Shown: in pieces, positions 54,591 through 63,141 of the stretch | How positions within the stretch are numbered: the first letter of the stretch is position 1 | Layout of the letters: the number at the start of each line of letters is the position of its first letter | Origin: CAYUYV01 sp050331455 | GTDB lineage: Bacteria; Pseudomonadota; Alphaproteobacteria; JAJFIK01 | Direction: 5' to 3' | Assembly: GCA_050331455.1 (NCBI GenBank) | Contig: JBHJGV010000005.1 | Span: 62,001-126,000, forward strand | Length of the DNA: 64,000 nt | The notes under the pieces: generated by a model | What the model saw: only the letters and a program-made list of their open reading frames with translations | Told to the model about the DNA's origin: nothing | Database searches by the model: none | Program-made: the position numbers and the translations under genes

Positions 54591-54623
54591 AAAAAGCGGC
54601 CGGGCCGTGCGCACGGCCCGGCC
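54591..54623 (-). terminator. Intrinsic terminator after the amidohydrolase pair
   Basis: Read on the minus strand, a perfect 26-base palindrome (54598-54623, arm GGCCGGGCCGTGC) is followed by GCTTTTTA. It lies about 20 bases downstream of the amidohydrolase stop and separates that transcript from the exosortase operon. Confidence 0.88.
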
Positions 54624-54640
54624 TGCAGACGGATCGCCGT

Positions 54641-55951
54641 TCAGCGATATTGGAACGGCAGGGTGCCGCGCTCCAGGGAGCGGTAGCGGTCCCGAAGGGC
54701 CGTCTGCCGGGAGGTGAGCGGCATGCGCCGGCCCATGATGAACAGGTCAACAGGGGCTGAGGTCACCTCCAGGGGATCGCCGTCCCAGATCACCAGATCG
54801 GCGTCCTTCCCGGGCTCCAGGGACCCGTAGGTGTCGGCGATGCCGAAGATCCGCGCCGGATTGATGGTCACGGCCGCCAGGGCGGCGTCGTGGGGCAGTC
54901 CGTTGGCCACGGCAAGGCCCGCCTGTTGGGCCAGCAGACGCTCATTGTGCGTATCGAAGCTCGTGAACGCGATGGTCACGCCGGCTGCATGGAGGCGGGC
55001 GGCATTGTCAAGGCGTGCGGCGATGTCCTCGAAACTGGAAGGCAGATTGTCCGAAGGCCGTAGAATCACGGGAACGCCGGCCGCGGCGATGTCCTCGGCC
55101 ACCAGCCATCCTTCGCTCGCCCCGACCAGGATGATCCGAAGCTCCAACTCCGCCGCCAGAGTCAGCACCGCCCGAATGTCGGATGCCCGATTGACCGCGA
55201 TGGCCAGGGGCATGGCGCCGAGGGCCGCCGGATGCAGCGCCTCCAAATCCCTCAGAGACAGGATCGGCTCCTCATGCCTCAGGGCGGCGCCGAGGCTGAA
55301 GCTGCCCGGCTGGCGCATGCGCGACTGGCGCAGGGCCTCCTCCAAAAAGGCGAAAGCCTGGGGCCGGGAGCCGCCGGCGATGCGCCCGCCCCGCTCGCCC
55401 AGGGCCACGACCTGCGCGACCTGGGACTGCACCACGAGGTCGGGGCCAAGGCCCAGATGAATGACGGCGCCGAGACCGCCGAAAATCGTCTCGCCCGGCG
55501 CGGTGACCGTCATGGCCCGGGTCACCCCTTCGATGCGGGTGACGGGGATGAGGGAGGAAGCCGGATTGAGGGCCGGCACCACATCGAGCGCGGCGGAGAA
55601 CGGTGCGTTGTCACCCGACCGGTCGTCCCGCGTGCCGTTGACGGCCGAGACTTCCTCGATCCCGAGGCTGGAGAAAGCGGTCATGAAACCGGGGGTCACG
55701 ATCCGCCCGGCTCCGCCGATGACCGTGGCGCCGTCGGGAATGTCGAGGTCCTGGCCCACGTCGAGGATGATGCCTTCCTCGATCAGCACGTCCGCAGTCT
55801 CAAGAATGCCGGCGGCGCCCATGGTGTGGACCGTGGCATCGATGATCACCACCGGATCTTCGACGTCGAGGGCCGCCGACGGCGTTGCGGTCAAGGCAAG
55901 CCCGGCGACCAGGGCAAGGGCGCCCAAGGACATAGTCAAATGGCGGATCAT
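54641..55951 (-). CDS. Exported amidohydrolase-like protein lacking the metal-binding HxH
   Basis: A 436-residue protein with a signal peptide (MIRHLTMSLGALALVAGLAL, predicted cut at SAA-LD). It has the amidohydrolase N-terminal beta domain (ADVLIEEGIILDVG, IVTPGF) and the C-terminal return AAVTINPARIFGIADTYGS with GKDADLVIWDGDPLEVTSAP. Where active members have PGIIDxHxHxG, this protein has PGFMTAFSSLG (residues 88-98), so both metal-ligand histidines are gone. The later His positions and the HSDSD-like Asp site are also not evident (it reads IAFTSFDTHN). It is probably catalytically inactive or altered. Its start overlaps the stop of the intact paralogue by four bases, so the two are co-translated and may form a heteromer. 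Confidence 0.85.
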   Translation of the reverse strand: MIRHLTMSLGALALVAGLALTATPSAALDVEDPVVIIDATVHTMGAAGILETADVLIEEGIILDVGQDLDIPDGATVIGGAGRIVTPGFMTAFSSLGIEEVSAVNGTRDDRSGDNAPFSAALDVVPALNPASSLIPVTRIEGVTRAMTVTAPGETIFGGLGAVIHLGLGPDLVVQSQVAQVVALGERGGRIAGGSRPQAFAFLEEALRQSRMRQPGSFSLGAALRHEEPILSLRDLEALHPAALGAMPLAIAVNRASDIRAVLTLAAELELRIILVGASEGWLVAEDIAAAGVPVILRPSDNLPSSFEDIAARLDNAARLHAAGVTIAFTSFDTHNERLLAQQAGLAVANGLPHDAALAAVTINPARIFGIADTYGSLEPGKDADLVIWDGDPLEVTSAPVDLFIMGRRMPLTSRQTALRDRYRSLERGTLPFQYR

Positions 55952-57516
55952 TGGCCGGCCCCTCCGGTCATGGTGTTGTCAATCTGACCGATCTCGAAAT
56001 CGGTCCGCGGGCTGAGGGCAGGATCGTTGCGGTCATACAGCAGGGCACCGTCAATGAAGACCTGTTCGGCCTGGGCATAGACGCTGAAGGGATCGCCGGA
56101 CCACACCACCACGTCGCCGGCCTTGCCCGTTTCGAGGGAACCGGTCTCCTCGAAAATGCCCAGGGCCTTCGCGGGGTTGGCGGTGATCCAGGCGATGGCC
56201 TGGGCGCGGGTGATGCCGAGGCCGATCCGGTTGCCGTCGGCCATGGTCTTGGCGGCCTCCTGGTTCAGGCGCTGGATGCCCACATCGCTGTCGGAATGGA
56301 TGATGGCGCAGGCGCCGGCGGCGTGGATCAGTGCGCCGTTCTCGCGCACACCGTCATAGGCCTCCATCTTGAAGCCCCACCAGTCGGCCCAGACGGCGGA
56401 ACAGGTGCCGGCCTCCTTCAAAAGATCGGCGATTTTGTAGGCCTCGACCGCGTGATGGAACGCCGTAATCTGATAATCGAACTCCCGGGCCACATCGAGC
56501 ATGATGGCCATTTCGTCCTGACGGTAACAATGCATCTGCACCAGGATATCGCCGTCGAGCACGCCTTTAAGGGTCTCGTTGGTCAGGTTGCGCTTGGGGG
56601 CTTTGGCCTCTTCGCCTTTCGCGATTTTGGCCTCGTAGGTATCCCAGCTGGCCTTGTAATCCGTCGCCGCGATCCAGGCCTCGCGAATCTTGGCGATATT
56701 GCCCATGCGCGTGGCGGGGGAGCGGCCGCGGCTGCCATAGACCCGCTTGGGGTTCTCGCCGCAGGCCATTTTCAAGGTGTAGGGCGCGCCGGGGAACTTC
56801 ATGCCCTGGACCGTCCGTGACGAGACATTTTTCAAGGTCACGCCTCGCCCGCCGAACAGGTTCGCCGACCCGGGAAGGATGTGCAGGCTGGTGATGCCCC
56901 CCGCCAGCGCCCGCGTGAAGCCCGGATCCTGGGGCCACACCGAATGTTCCGCCCAGACAAAGGCCGTGTTCGGACTGGTGGCCTCATTGCCGTCTGAATG
57001 GGCCCGCACACCCGGCGAGGGATAGACCCCCAAATGGGAGTGGATGTCGATGATGCCGGGGGTCACCCATTTGCCGGATCCGTCGATTTCCTGGACCGTT
57101 TCCGCCACCGACAGCCCCGTGCCGACGGCGGCGATGCGCCTGCCTTCGATCAGCACGCTCGCCTTTTCCAGGCGCTCGCCCGTGCCGGTCAGGACCGTGG
57201 CATTGGTGATGAGAACTGTTTCCCCGGGATAGGGCGTGTAGGTGCTGGGAAAGGCCGGCCCCGTATCCGTTTTCGGTGGCGCGGCCTCAGGCTCGGACTG
57301 GTTTGCCGCCGCCTCGATGACGGTCTGCACCAGAACCGGCTGGAGCCCGTGATTGTGCCCGTCATCCACTTGATGGGCCTGGCCCATCCCGTCGCGGCTG
57401 TTCAGATAGACGTCGATCGCCGCGTCGCTCTGGGCAAAGGCCGGCGCGGCCACCCCCTGCAACAGCCCCAGGGCGCCCGCAAGCACCGGAAGACTGCATT
57501 TCCCTAATCCCATCAT
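55948..57516 (-). CDS. Exported amidohydrolase (metal-dependent)
   Basis: A 522-residue periplasmic hydrolase. The signal peptide MMGLGKCSLPVLAGALGLLQ ends near AFA-QS, and a Pro-rich linker follows. The amidohydrolase domain has VTPGIIDIHSHLGVYPSPG with metal ligands His159 and His161. LVQMHCYRQDEM and ITAFHHAVEAYKIAD supply further histidines, and AIIHSDSDVGIQRLN the catalytic Asp. The end, ANPAKALGIFEETGSLETGK, is the return beta domain. All metal residues look present, unlike its downstream partner. The family includes imidazolonepropionase- and dipeptidase-like enzymes; the substrate is not readable. First gene of the leftward pair, divergent from the TonB-receptor/phytase operon. Confidence 0.9.
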   Translation of the reverse strand: MMGLGKCSLPVLAGALGLLQGVAAPAFAQSDAAIDVYLNSRDGMGQAHQVDDGHNHGLQPVLVQTVIEAAANQSEPEAAPPKTDTGPAFPSTYTPYPGETVLITNATVLTGTGERLEKASVLIEGRRIAAVGTGLSVAETVQEIDGSGKWVTPGIIDIHSHLGVYPSPGVRAHSDGNEATSPNTAFVWAEHSVWPQDPGFTRALAGGITSLHILPGSANLFGGRGVTLKNVSSRTVQGMKFPGAPYTLKMACGENPKRVYGSRGRSPATRMGNIAKIREAWIAATDYKASWDTYEAKIAKGEEAKAPKRNLTNETLKGVLDGDILVQMHCYRQDEMAIMLDVAREFDYQITAFHHAVEAYKIADLLKEAGTCSAVWADWWGFKMEAYDGVRENGALIHAAGACAIIHSDSDVGIQRLNQEAAKTMADGNRIGLGITRAQAIAWITANPAKALGIFEETGSLETGKAGDVVVWSGDPFSVYAQAEQVFIDGALLYDRNDPALSPRTDFEIGQIDNTMTGGAGQ

Positions 57517-57606
57517 TTCAACCCTTTGCAGTGAACGGACCCGGGGGCACCGGCGGCCGCGTGACGTGATCGTTCTGCCGGCACAGTCTTGCCCCGTTTC
57601 ACCAAA

Positions 57607-57658
57607 CTGTCACCTACGCGGCGTTTGGCGGGTGTAAACCATGTGACAAATGTGACGG
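57607..57658 (+). promoter_or_regulatory. Candidate Pho-box-like repeats upstream of receptor/phytase operon
   Basis: CTGTCAC lies at 57607-57613 and a direct repeat ATGTGACAA / ATGTGACGG at 57641-57658 (TGTCA/TGACA-type half sites). PhoB boxes are direct TGTCA repeats with 11-base period; here the clear pair has a 9-base period, so the match is imperfect. The downstream phytase makes phosphate control plausible. The region lies between divergent operons and could serve either. Confidence 0.3.
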
Positions 57659-57681
57659 ACCTTTCGACTGGCCGAAGGGTT

Positions 57682-57695
57682 CATTCCCGGGAATG
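57682..57695. promoter_or_regulatory. Perfect 14-bp palindrome before the TonB-receptor start
   Basis: CATTCCCGGGAATG is a perfect palindrome 17 bases before the ATG at 57712. It could be an operator or a leader hairpin near the ribosome-binding site. No known consensus is recognised. Confidence 0.35.
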
Positions 57696-57711
57696 GCAAA
57701 GGGGGCCCGCC

Positions 57712-60144
57712 ATGGGACGACTTTTGAAGGCAACCACATCGGCAATCGCAGTCCTGGCGCTTGCAGCGCCGGCCGTCGCCCAGGAGGCGGGGCCGTCCGA
57801 TGAACCATCCGTCCAAGCGCCCGATGCGGAGACCATCATCGTCATCGGTTCCGTGCCGACCCGGAACCGCACTGAGGCCGTGGCTCCGGAACTCGTTTAC
57901 GACCGCAAATTCTTCGAGCGCTTCGAGCCCCTGTCCGTGGGCGATGCGTTGAAGCGGGTGCCGGGCGTGTCCTTTTCCACCGATGTGGGCGAATTCGACG
58001 ATCCGGGGTTCCGCGGCCTGCCCAACGGCTTCACCCAGATCCTGATCAACGGCAAGCCGGTGACGAGCGCCGGTGGCGGCGATGCCGCGACCCGGACGGT
58101 CTTTGTGGACCGGATCCCCGCGGAATTGATCGAACGTGTGGAAATCATCCGCAGCCCCGGCGCCGATCTCGATAGCCAGGGCGTGGCCGGCACCATCAAC
58201 ATCGTGCTGAGGGAAGGCGCGTCGCTGCCCGAAGGCGGCTATCTGCGCGGCACGGGCATCCGCTATTTCAAGAATGTGGAGGGCAATGAGGGCACCTTCC
58301 GCGGCGCCGGCGCCGTGGGCTATGCCGGTAAGGCCATGGGCGATCGGCTGACCTACTCTCTGAACGCCAATGCCCAGCAGCGCTTCAACAACAAATTCTC
58401 CGTCCAGGAAGTGTTCGACCCGGACAATTTCGCCAATGTGGACGCGGCGGCCGACGCCCTGGCCATCGGCGGTGTCAACTCCGTGATCGGCGACGGGGAA
58501 GAACGCACGGTGCAGTCGGACCTGCGCGAGAATTTCGATATCGCCCTCAATGGCGATGCCACTTACGCCTTTGAAGCGGGGCACAAGATCGGCGTCTCCG
58601 GCTTCTATATCCGCACGGAACGGGATGAGCGCGAAGACGAACTCGTTTTCGAGGATGCGCCCGACAATCTCGTGGAGATCACGGCCCAGGATACGACCTT
58701 CGAGCAGGACAATTTCGGGATCGCCGCCGATGGCGAAATCATCCTGTCCGAGACGGTCAAACTGAACCTGCGCGGCGCGCTTAACCGTTTTGACAACCAG
58801 ATCGAGCAGACCGATTTCGAGCTTGCCGCCGAAGACATCGAAGGCACCCTGCCGACGGAAGCCTCCTTCCTCGAGACCTTCTCGGTGGCCGCATTCAATC
58901 CGGAGCAGGATGAGCTGGAAATCATCGACACGGAGGACCGGGAGGTCCAACTCGACGCAACCGTCACCGTCGACATGATCGATGCGGCCCAGGATTTCGG
59001 CTTTACCAGTGTGACCTTCAAAGGCGGCCTCCAGTTCCGCTTCCGGGATCGCGACAGCGCCCTCCAGGTGTTCGGCTTCGACGACGGTGTTCCGGAACTC
59101 GATGATCCGGAGCCCACGGATCTCGGCGGCGTCTTCACGCTGGAGGAAAACCGCTATGACGGTTTCGCCCTGTTCGACTGGGAAATGACCGACCGTCTCT
59201 CCGTCGAAACGGGCCTGCGCTTTGAATACACACAGACCAATCAGACGGGCTTTGTGGATGGCAATCCCGTGGATGCAAGCTCTACGGACTTTTTCATGAA
59301 CCCGTCCGTACACCTGCGCTACCGCTTCCTGGACTGGGCCACCTTGCGCATGTCCTATGCCCGCACGGTGCGCCGGCCCGCCTTCAACCAGCGCATCCCC
59401 TTCGAACTCGACGACCAGCCGGACGATCTCGACACCACCACGGGCAATCCGGACCTTGAGTTCGAAAGCGCGCACGGCGTCGATGTGGGCTTCGAATTCG
59501 ACCTGCCCGGCGGCGGTGTCATGGGCGTAAACGCGTTCTACCGGGACATCTCGGACCTGATCCAGCTCGTCAATCGGGGCCCCAACGGCTTGACCGAGGA
59601 TGACGATGGCGAGCTGATCGTGGGTGACGATTTCACATTCGAGAATGTGGGTGATGCCTACACGACCGGCTTCGAATTCGACATCTCGACGCCCCTGACC
59701 TTCATCGGATTGCCCACGACGGGTGTGTTCGCGAACTACACCTTGTTGCGCTCCCAGGCCGAAAACATTTTCTCGGGCCTTGAGGACCGGGTGCGGATCA
59801 ATGACCAGCCGCGCTTTGTCTACAATGTCGGCGCAACCCACGATTTCGAGACCGCGGGTTTCACCCTGGGCTTTTCCTATCAGCGCCAGGGCCGGGCCAC
59901 CTCGACCTTTATTGACGAAATTCAGACGACGGACGTCACCGCCAACCTTGAAGCCTTTATCGAAAAGCGGGTGACGGAATGGCTCGTCGTGCGCCTGTCC
60001 GGCAGCAACCTGCTCGATGCGGAGACCCGCCAAGCGGAGGAGAATTTCGACGGCCCCATCACCATCGGGGACCTGGACAATTTCGAGATCGAGCGGGAAG
60101 AAGCCCAGCGCCGCCTGCTGCTCACCGTCCGCGCCGTGTTTTGA
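57712..60144 (+). CDS. TonB-dependent outer-membrane receptor
   Basis: An 810-residue receptor. The signal peptide MGRLLKATTSAIAVLALAAP ends at VAQ-EA. A TonB-box-like ETIIVIGS follows at about residue 42. The plug domain has VGDALKRVPGVSFSTDVGEF, RGLPNGFTQILINGKPV, DRIPAELIERVEIIRSPGAD and GVAGTINIVLREGA. The 22-strand barrel ends GDLDNFEIEREEAQRRLLLT and finally VRAVF with terminal Phe. The plug is intact and length is normal. The start at 57712 follows GGGGG; the 41 codons before it are rejected. It is followed almost directly by a beta-propeller phytase, a pairing known in alphaproteobacteria and suggesting uptake of phytate-derived inositol phosphates or another phosphorylated ligand. 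Two candidate regulatory elements lie upstream. Confidence 0.93.
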   Translation: MGRLLKATTSAIAVLALAAPAVAQEAGPSDEPSVQAPDAETIIVIGSVPTRNRTEAVAPELVYDRKFFERFEPLSVGDALKRVPGVSFSTDVGEFDDPGFRGLPNGFTQILINGKPVTSAGGGDAATRTVFVDRIPAELIERVEIIRSPGADLDSQGVAGTINIVLREGASLPEGGYLRGTGIRYFKNVEGNEGTFRGAGAVGYAGKAMGDRLTYSLNANAQQRFNNKFSVQEVFDPDNFANVDAAADALAIGGVNSVIGDGEERTVQSDLRENFDIALNGDATYAFEAGHKIGVSGFYIRTERDEREDELVFEDAPDNLVEITAQDTTFEQDNFGIAADGEIILSETVKLNLRGALNRFDNQIEQTDFELAAEDIEGTLPTEASFLETFSVAAFNPEQDELEIIDTEDREVQLDATVTVDMIDAAQDFGFTSVTFKGGLQFRFRDRDSALQVFGFDDGVPELDDPEPTDLGGVFTLEENRYDGFALFDWEMTDRLSVETGLRFEYTQTNQTGFVDGNPVDASSTDFFMNPSVHLRYRFLDWATLRMSYARTVRRPAFNQRIPFELDDQPDDLDTTTGNPDLEFESAHGVDVGFEFDLPGGGVMGVNAFYRDISDLIQLVNRGPNGLTEDDDGELIVGDDFTFENVGDAYTTGFEFDISTPLTFIGLPTTGVFANYTLLRSQAENIFSGLEDRVRINDQPRFVYNVGATHDFETAGFTLGFSYQRQGRATSTFIDEIQTTDVTANLEAFIEKRVTEWLVVRLSGSNLLDAETRQAEENFDGPITIGDLDNFEIEREEAQRRLLLTVRAVF

Positions 60145-60245
60145 CGATGGCGGCGCATGACACCATGGGGCGGATTTGCGCTCACCGCTCGGGGAGCGGG
60201 CAGACCGACCGGCCCGCCATTCGGGCTTTCGGCGGGTTTCAACCT

Positions 60246-60275
60246 GCCCAACGCATGGCCGCCCAACGCATGGCC
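60246..60275 (+). repeat. Perfect 15-bp tandem duplication at the phytase start
   Basis: GCCCAACGCATGGCC is repeated exactly twice, in frame, producing two possible ATG starts at 60255 and 60270 and the peptide AQRMA twice. It looks like a recent slippage event. Confidence 0.85.
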
Positions 60276-61382
60276 GCCCTCCGCACTGTTTGTGCCGTGG
60301 GTATGCTGTGTTGCCTCCCAAACGCGGCCGCCTTCGCGGGGAACGCGGCAAAGGTCGTGCTTCTGCCGGAGGTCACTGCCGCGGTGGAGACCGACACGGT
60401 CGACACGCTTGAAGATGTCGCCGACGATCCGGCCATCTGGGTGCATCCGGACCGCGCCGAAGGCAGCCTCATTCTCGGTACGGACAAGCGCTTCGGCTTG
60501 CGTGTCTATCGTCTCGATGGGGAGGAAATCCAGGCCCTGCCCATCGGGCGGTTGAACAATGTGGACCTGATCCAGGACGTGACCCTGGCCGACTGGTCCG
60601 GCGACCTTGCCGCCGCCACCAATCGCAGCGAAGACAGCGTGGTTCTGTTTTCGATCACCGAAGCCGGGGCACGCGAATTGGGCCGCTTCTCGACGGCGCC
60701 GGAACCCTATGGTTTTTGCATGGGCCTTGACGGGGACGCCGTGACCCTCTTCGTGGCCCACAAACAGGGCTTCGTGCAGCCCTTCGTCCTGACGGCCCTC
60801 GAAGAGCTGCCGCTCATTCGCCCTCCCCTCTTTTTCGACAGCCAGATCGAAGGCTGCGTATTCGATCCCTTCGGTGCTCGGCTGTTTGTCGGCGAAGAGG
60901 AAAAAGGGATCTGGTCCGTGCCCTATCAGGACGGCGTGTTCGACGGGGCGGCGAAAAGACTCATTGATCGGACGGGACCAGGCCGGGCGCTGACGGCCGA
61001 TGTGGAAGGCCTCACGCTCTATCAGAACGACAAGGGCCAGGGTCTGCTGATTGCCTCGTCCCAGGGCAGCGACATGTTCGTGATGTACAGTCTGACGGTG
61101 CCGGACCTGCCCATCGTCACGGCATTCCGGATCGTGGCCGATCCCTTCACCGGCATCGACGGGGCCCAGGAGACCGACGGCCTTGCGGCAACGCCCGTTC
61201 CCTTGGGAGCGCGTTTTCCCGACGGGGCCCTGGTGGTGCAGGATGGTTTCAATGTCGGCGAGGATCTCTCCCGGGACGGACGGACGGAAACGGACAAGCC
61301 TCTCGCACCCCAGAACTTCAAGATCGTTGATTTTCGTGCGATCGATCGGGCCCTGCGCGGCGAGCAGCAAGACCGGCCCTGA
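60255..61382 (+). CDS. Beta-propeller phytase (3-phytase), exported
   Basis: Calcium-dependent hydrolysis of phytate in the periplasm or outside the cell, releasing phosphate. The six-bladed BPP family pattern is visible: DVADDPAIWVHPDRAEGSLI (the DDPAIW hallmark), GTDKRFGLRVYRLDG, GRLNNVDLIQDVTL, AATNRSEDSVVLF, EPYGFCMGLD, DSQIEGCVFDPFGARLFVGE with EEKGIW, and GLTLYQNDKGQGLLIASSQG. The signal peptide is best read from ATG 60255 or 60270 (MAALRTVCAVGMLCC, cut near AFA-GN). ATG 60147, three bases after the receptor stop, is the most coupled alternative but gives a poor signal peptide. No clear ribosome-binding site marks any of them. It forms an operon with the TonB receptor and ends at a bidirectional terminator. 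Confidence 0.88.
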   Translation: MAAQRMAALRTVCAVGMLCCLPNAAAFAGNAAKVVLLPEVTAAVETDTVDTLEDVADDPAIWVHPDRAEGSLILGTDKRFGLRVYRLDGEEIQALPIGRLNNVDLIQDVTLADWSGDLAAATNRSEDSVVLFSITEAGARELGRFSTAPEPYGFCMGLDGDAVTLFVAHKQGFVQPFVLTALEELPLIRPPLFFDSQIEGCVFDPFGARLFVGEEEKGIWSVPYQDGVFDGAAKRLIDRTGPGRALTADVEGLTLYQNDKGQGLLIASSQGSDMFVMYSLTVPDLPIVTAFRIVADPFTGIDGAQETDGLAATPVPLGARFPDGALVVQDGFNVGEDLSRDGRTETDKPLAPQNFKIVDFRAIDRALRGEQQDRP

Positions 61383-61404
61383 AACATGACCCGATTGAGG
61401 ACAA

Positions 61405-61444
61405 AAAATGGGCCCAACGATCGTGTGATCACTGGGCCCATTTT
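61405..61444. terminator. Bidirectional intrinsic terminator
   Basis: AAAATGGGCCCA (61405-61416) pairs exactly with TGGGCCCATTTT (61433-61444). A and T runs on the two sides let it work for the rightward phytase operon and for the leftward small periplasmic-protein gene that converges on it. Confidence 0.88.
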
Positions 61445-61464
61445 CCAATTAAGATGAAGTCCGC

Positions 61465-62028
61465 TTACCGCACCCGGACGAGTTGACCTTTCACAGTCCG
61501 CACGAGGCTGCCGTCCACTGTGCGTGTGTAGATCAGGTCCATACCCCGATCCGTTATGGCCCGGTGGTATGCCTGGACTTCCGACTGGCCATCGTCGCGA
61601 ACGGTAAATGTGCTGATGATCAGGGCGTTGTCATCAAGACGGGCCCAGCGCAGCACGCCCCCGTCGCGCGGATCGCCGCTATCGAGCGCCCACCAGAGAT
61701 TGTCCTTGCCTTTTTGGAAAATGACTTCCCGGGTGTCGACCTCCTCAATGGGATCGTCCGGTGTGCCCTTTTTGCGCTTTACCGTGGCCGTCGTGAGCTT
61801 GAACCGGTTCTCACCGGCGGGCCCCAAGGTCACGCCAATGTCGCGGGCCGTGACGTGAAAATGCACGGACACTTCGCTTTCCGAAATGGCAGAACCCTTC
61901 CAGGTTCCATAAAAAGCCTCGACGGACAGCCTTTGTGCATGGGCCGGCACGGCGAGCGTCAGCGCCAGTGCCATGCATGCCACCGTAAGCGTGCGAGCTA
62001 GTGGAAAAGTAGCTGGTAGTCGACCCAT
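61465..62028 (-). CDS. Small exported protein of unknown function
   Basis: A 187-residue protein. The signal peptide comprises MGRLPATFPLARTLTVACMA and the following hydrophobic run, cut at AHA-QR. The mature part looks like a small beta-barrel or lipocalin-like domain: FYGTWKGSAISESEVSVHFH, DIGVTLGPAGENRFKLTTAT, a Lys-rich turn, LWWALDSGDPRDGGVLRWAR and MDLIYTRTVDGSLVRTVKGQ. The start at 62028 is preceded by AGGGAGGG; the longer open frame is rejected. It converges on the phytase operon at a shared terminator. No family is recognised with certainty. Confidence 0.75.
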   Translation of the reverse strand: MGRLPATFPLARTLTVACMALALTLAVPAHAQRLSVEAFYGTWKGSAISESEVSVHFHVTARDIGVTLGPAGENRFKLTTATVKRKKGTPDDPIEEVDTREVIFQKGKDNLWWALDSGDPRDGGVLRWARLDDNALIISTFTVRDDGQSEVQAYHRAITDRGMDLIYTRTVDGSLVRTVKGQLVRVR

Positions 62029-62148
62029 GGGTCCCTCCCTGAATGCCGGCGCCCAGCGGGAGCCTGGATGGCGACATTGGTTAGGATAGGGGCCCGGGCG
62101 CGGAATCAAAACCCGCCCGGGTTCAAAATCGACGGCGCACCCGACCGA

Positions 62149-63141
62149 TCAGGGCCAGGCGACGTCGGGCGGCAGGGACATGAGGATCGCTTCCGTGTTG
62201 CCGCCGGTCTTCAGGCCGAACTGAGTGCCCCGGTCGTAGAGCAGATTGAACTCCACATAACGGCCACGGCGGATGCGCTGCTCCGCCTTTTCCTCGGGCG
62301 TAAAATCTTCGTTCATGCGACGCCGCACGATCACAGGGTAGATCTGGTTGAAGGCCTCGCCCACGGCGCGCGTGAAGAGGAAGTCCCGCTCCCAGTCCTG
62401 GGTGCACAGATAGTCGAAAAAGATGCCGCCGATCCCCCGGGGTTCCTGCCGGTGGGGCAGGTAGAAATACTCATCGCACCACTGGGCATATTTGTCGTAG
62501 GCGGACCGGTCGAAGGGATCGCAGGCGGCCCGCATGGCCGCGTGGAAGTCGCGCGCATCCACGTAGGTGGGTGAGCGCTGGTAGCCGAGCATGGGCGTCA
62601 AATCCGCGCCGCCGCCGAACCAGCCCCGCGTCGTGATGATGTGCCGGGTGTTCATATGCACCGTCGGCACCCGGGGATTGCGTGCGTGGGCCACCAGTGA
62701 GATGCCACAGGCCCAGAAGCTCGGATCCTCCTCCGCACCCGGCACCTGGCTGGCAAAATCCTCGGAAAACCGGCCATAAACGGCGGAGACGTTCACACCG
62801 ACCTTCTCGAACACGCGGCCGCGCATGATGGACATCACACCGCCGCCGCCGGTGGTGCCGTCGTCGCTCGGCCGCTGCCACGTCTTACGCTCGAAGCGCC
62901 CAGGAGGTCGGTCCCCGAAGCGCGCCCGGGAGTCGAGATCGTCCTCAAGGCGCTGAAATTGCGTGCAGATGCGATTGCGCAGGGTTTCGAACCAGTCCTT
63001 GGCCCGTTGTTTTCGCTGGGCGACGACCTTGTGGGCGTCGGGACCCGAAGCCGGCCCGAGAAGCGGCGGCTGGAGACGAATCGCCTGGGATTCAGACCCC
63101 CGATCAATGGGCCGGCGGCGCAGGGTGGAGATGTCGGTCAT
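62149..63141 (-). CDS. hemF: Oxygen-dependent coproporphyrinogen III oxidase
   Basis: Aerobic decarboxylation of coproporphyrinogen III to protoporphyrinogen IX in haem synthesis. In the 330 residues, the family pattern is unmistakable: GGGGVMSIMRGRVFEKVGVN, VSAVYGRF, NPRVPTVHMNTRHIITT and WFGGGADLTPMLGYQ. Then come CDEYFYLPHRQEPRGIGGIF, RRGRYVEFNLLYDRGTQFGL and TGGNTEAILMSLPPDVAW at the end. The start at 63141 (MTDISTLRRR) overlaps the trmL stop by four bases, implying translational coupling. Confidence 0.97.
   Translation of the reverse strand: MTDISTLRRRPIDRGSESQAIRLQPPLLGPASGPDAHKVVAQRKQRAKDWFETLRNRICTQFQRLEDDLDSRARFGDRPPGRFERKTWQRPSDDGTTGGGGVMSIMRGRVFEKVGVNVSAVYGRFSEDFASQVPGAEEDPSFWACGISLVAHARNPRVPTVHMNTRHIITTRGWFGGGADLTPMLGYQRSPTYVDARDFHAAMRAACDPFDRSAYDKYAQWCDEYFYLPHRQEPRGIGGIFFDYLCTQDWERDFLFTRAVGEAFNQIYPVIVRRRMNEDFTPEEKAEQRIRRGRYVEFNLLYDRGTQFGLKTGGNTEAILMSLPPDVAWP

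Noticed and set aside
57610..60351. A 913-codon minus-strand frame opposite the TonB receptor.
   Set aside because: The receptor on the plus strand has signal peptide, plug and barrel; the minus frame has no family features.
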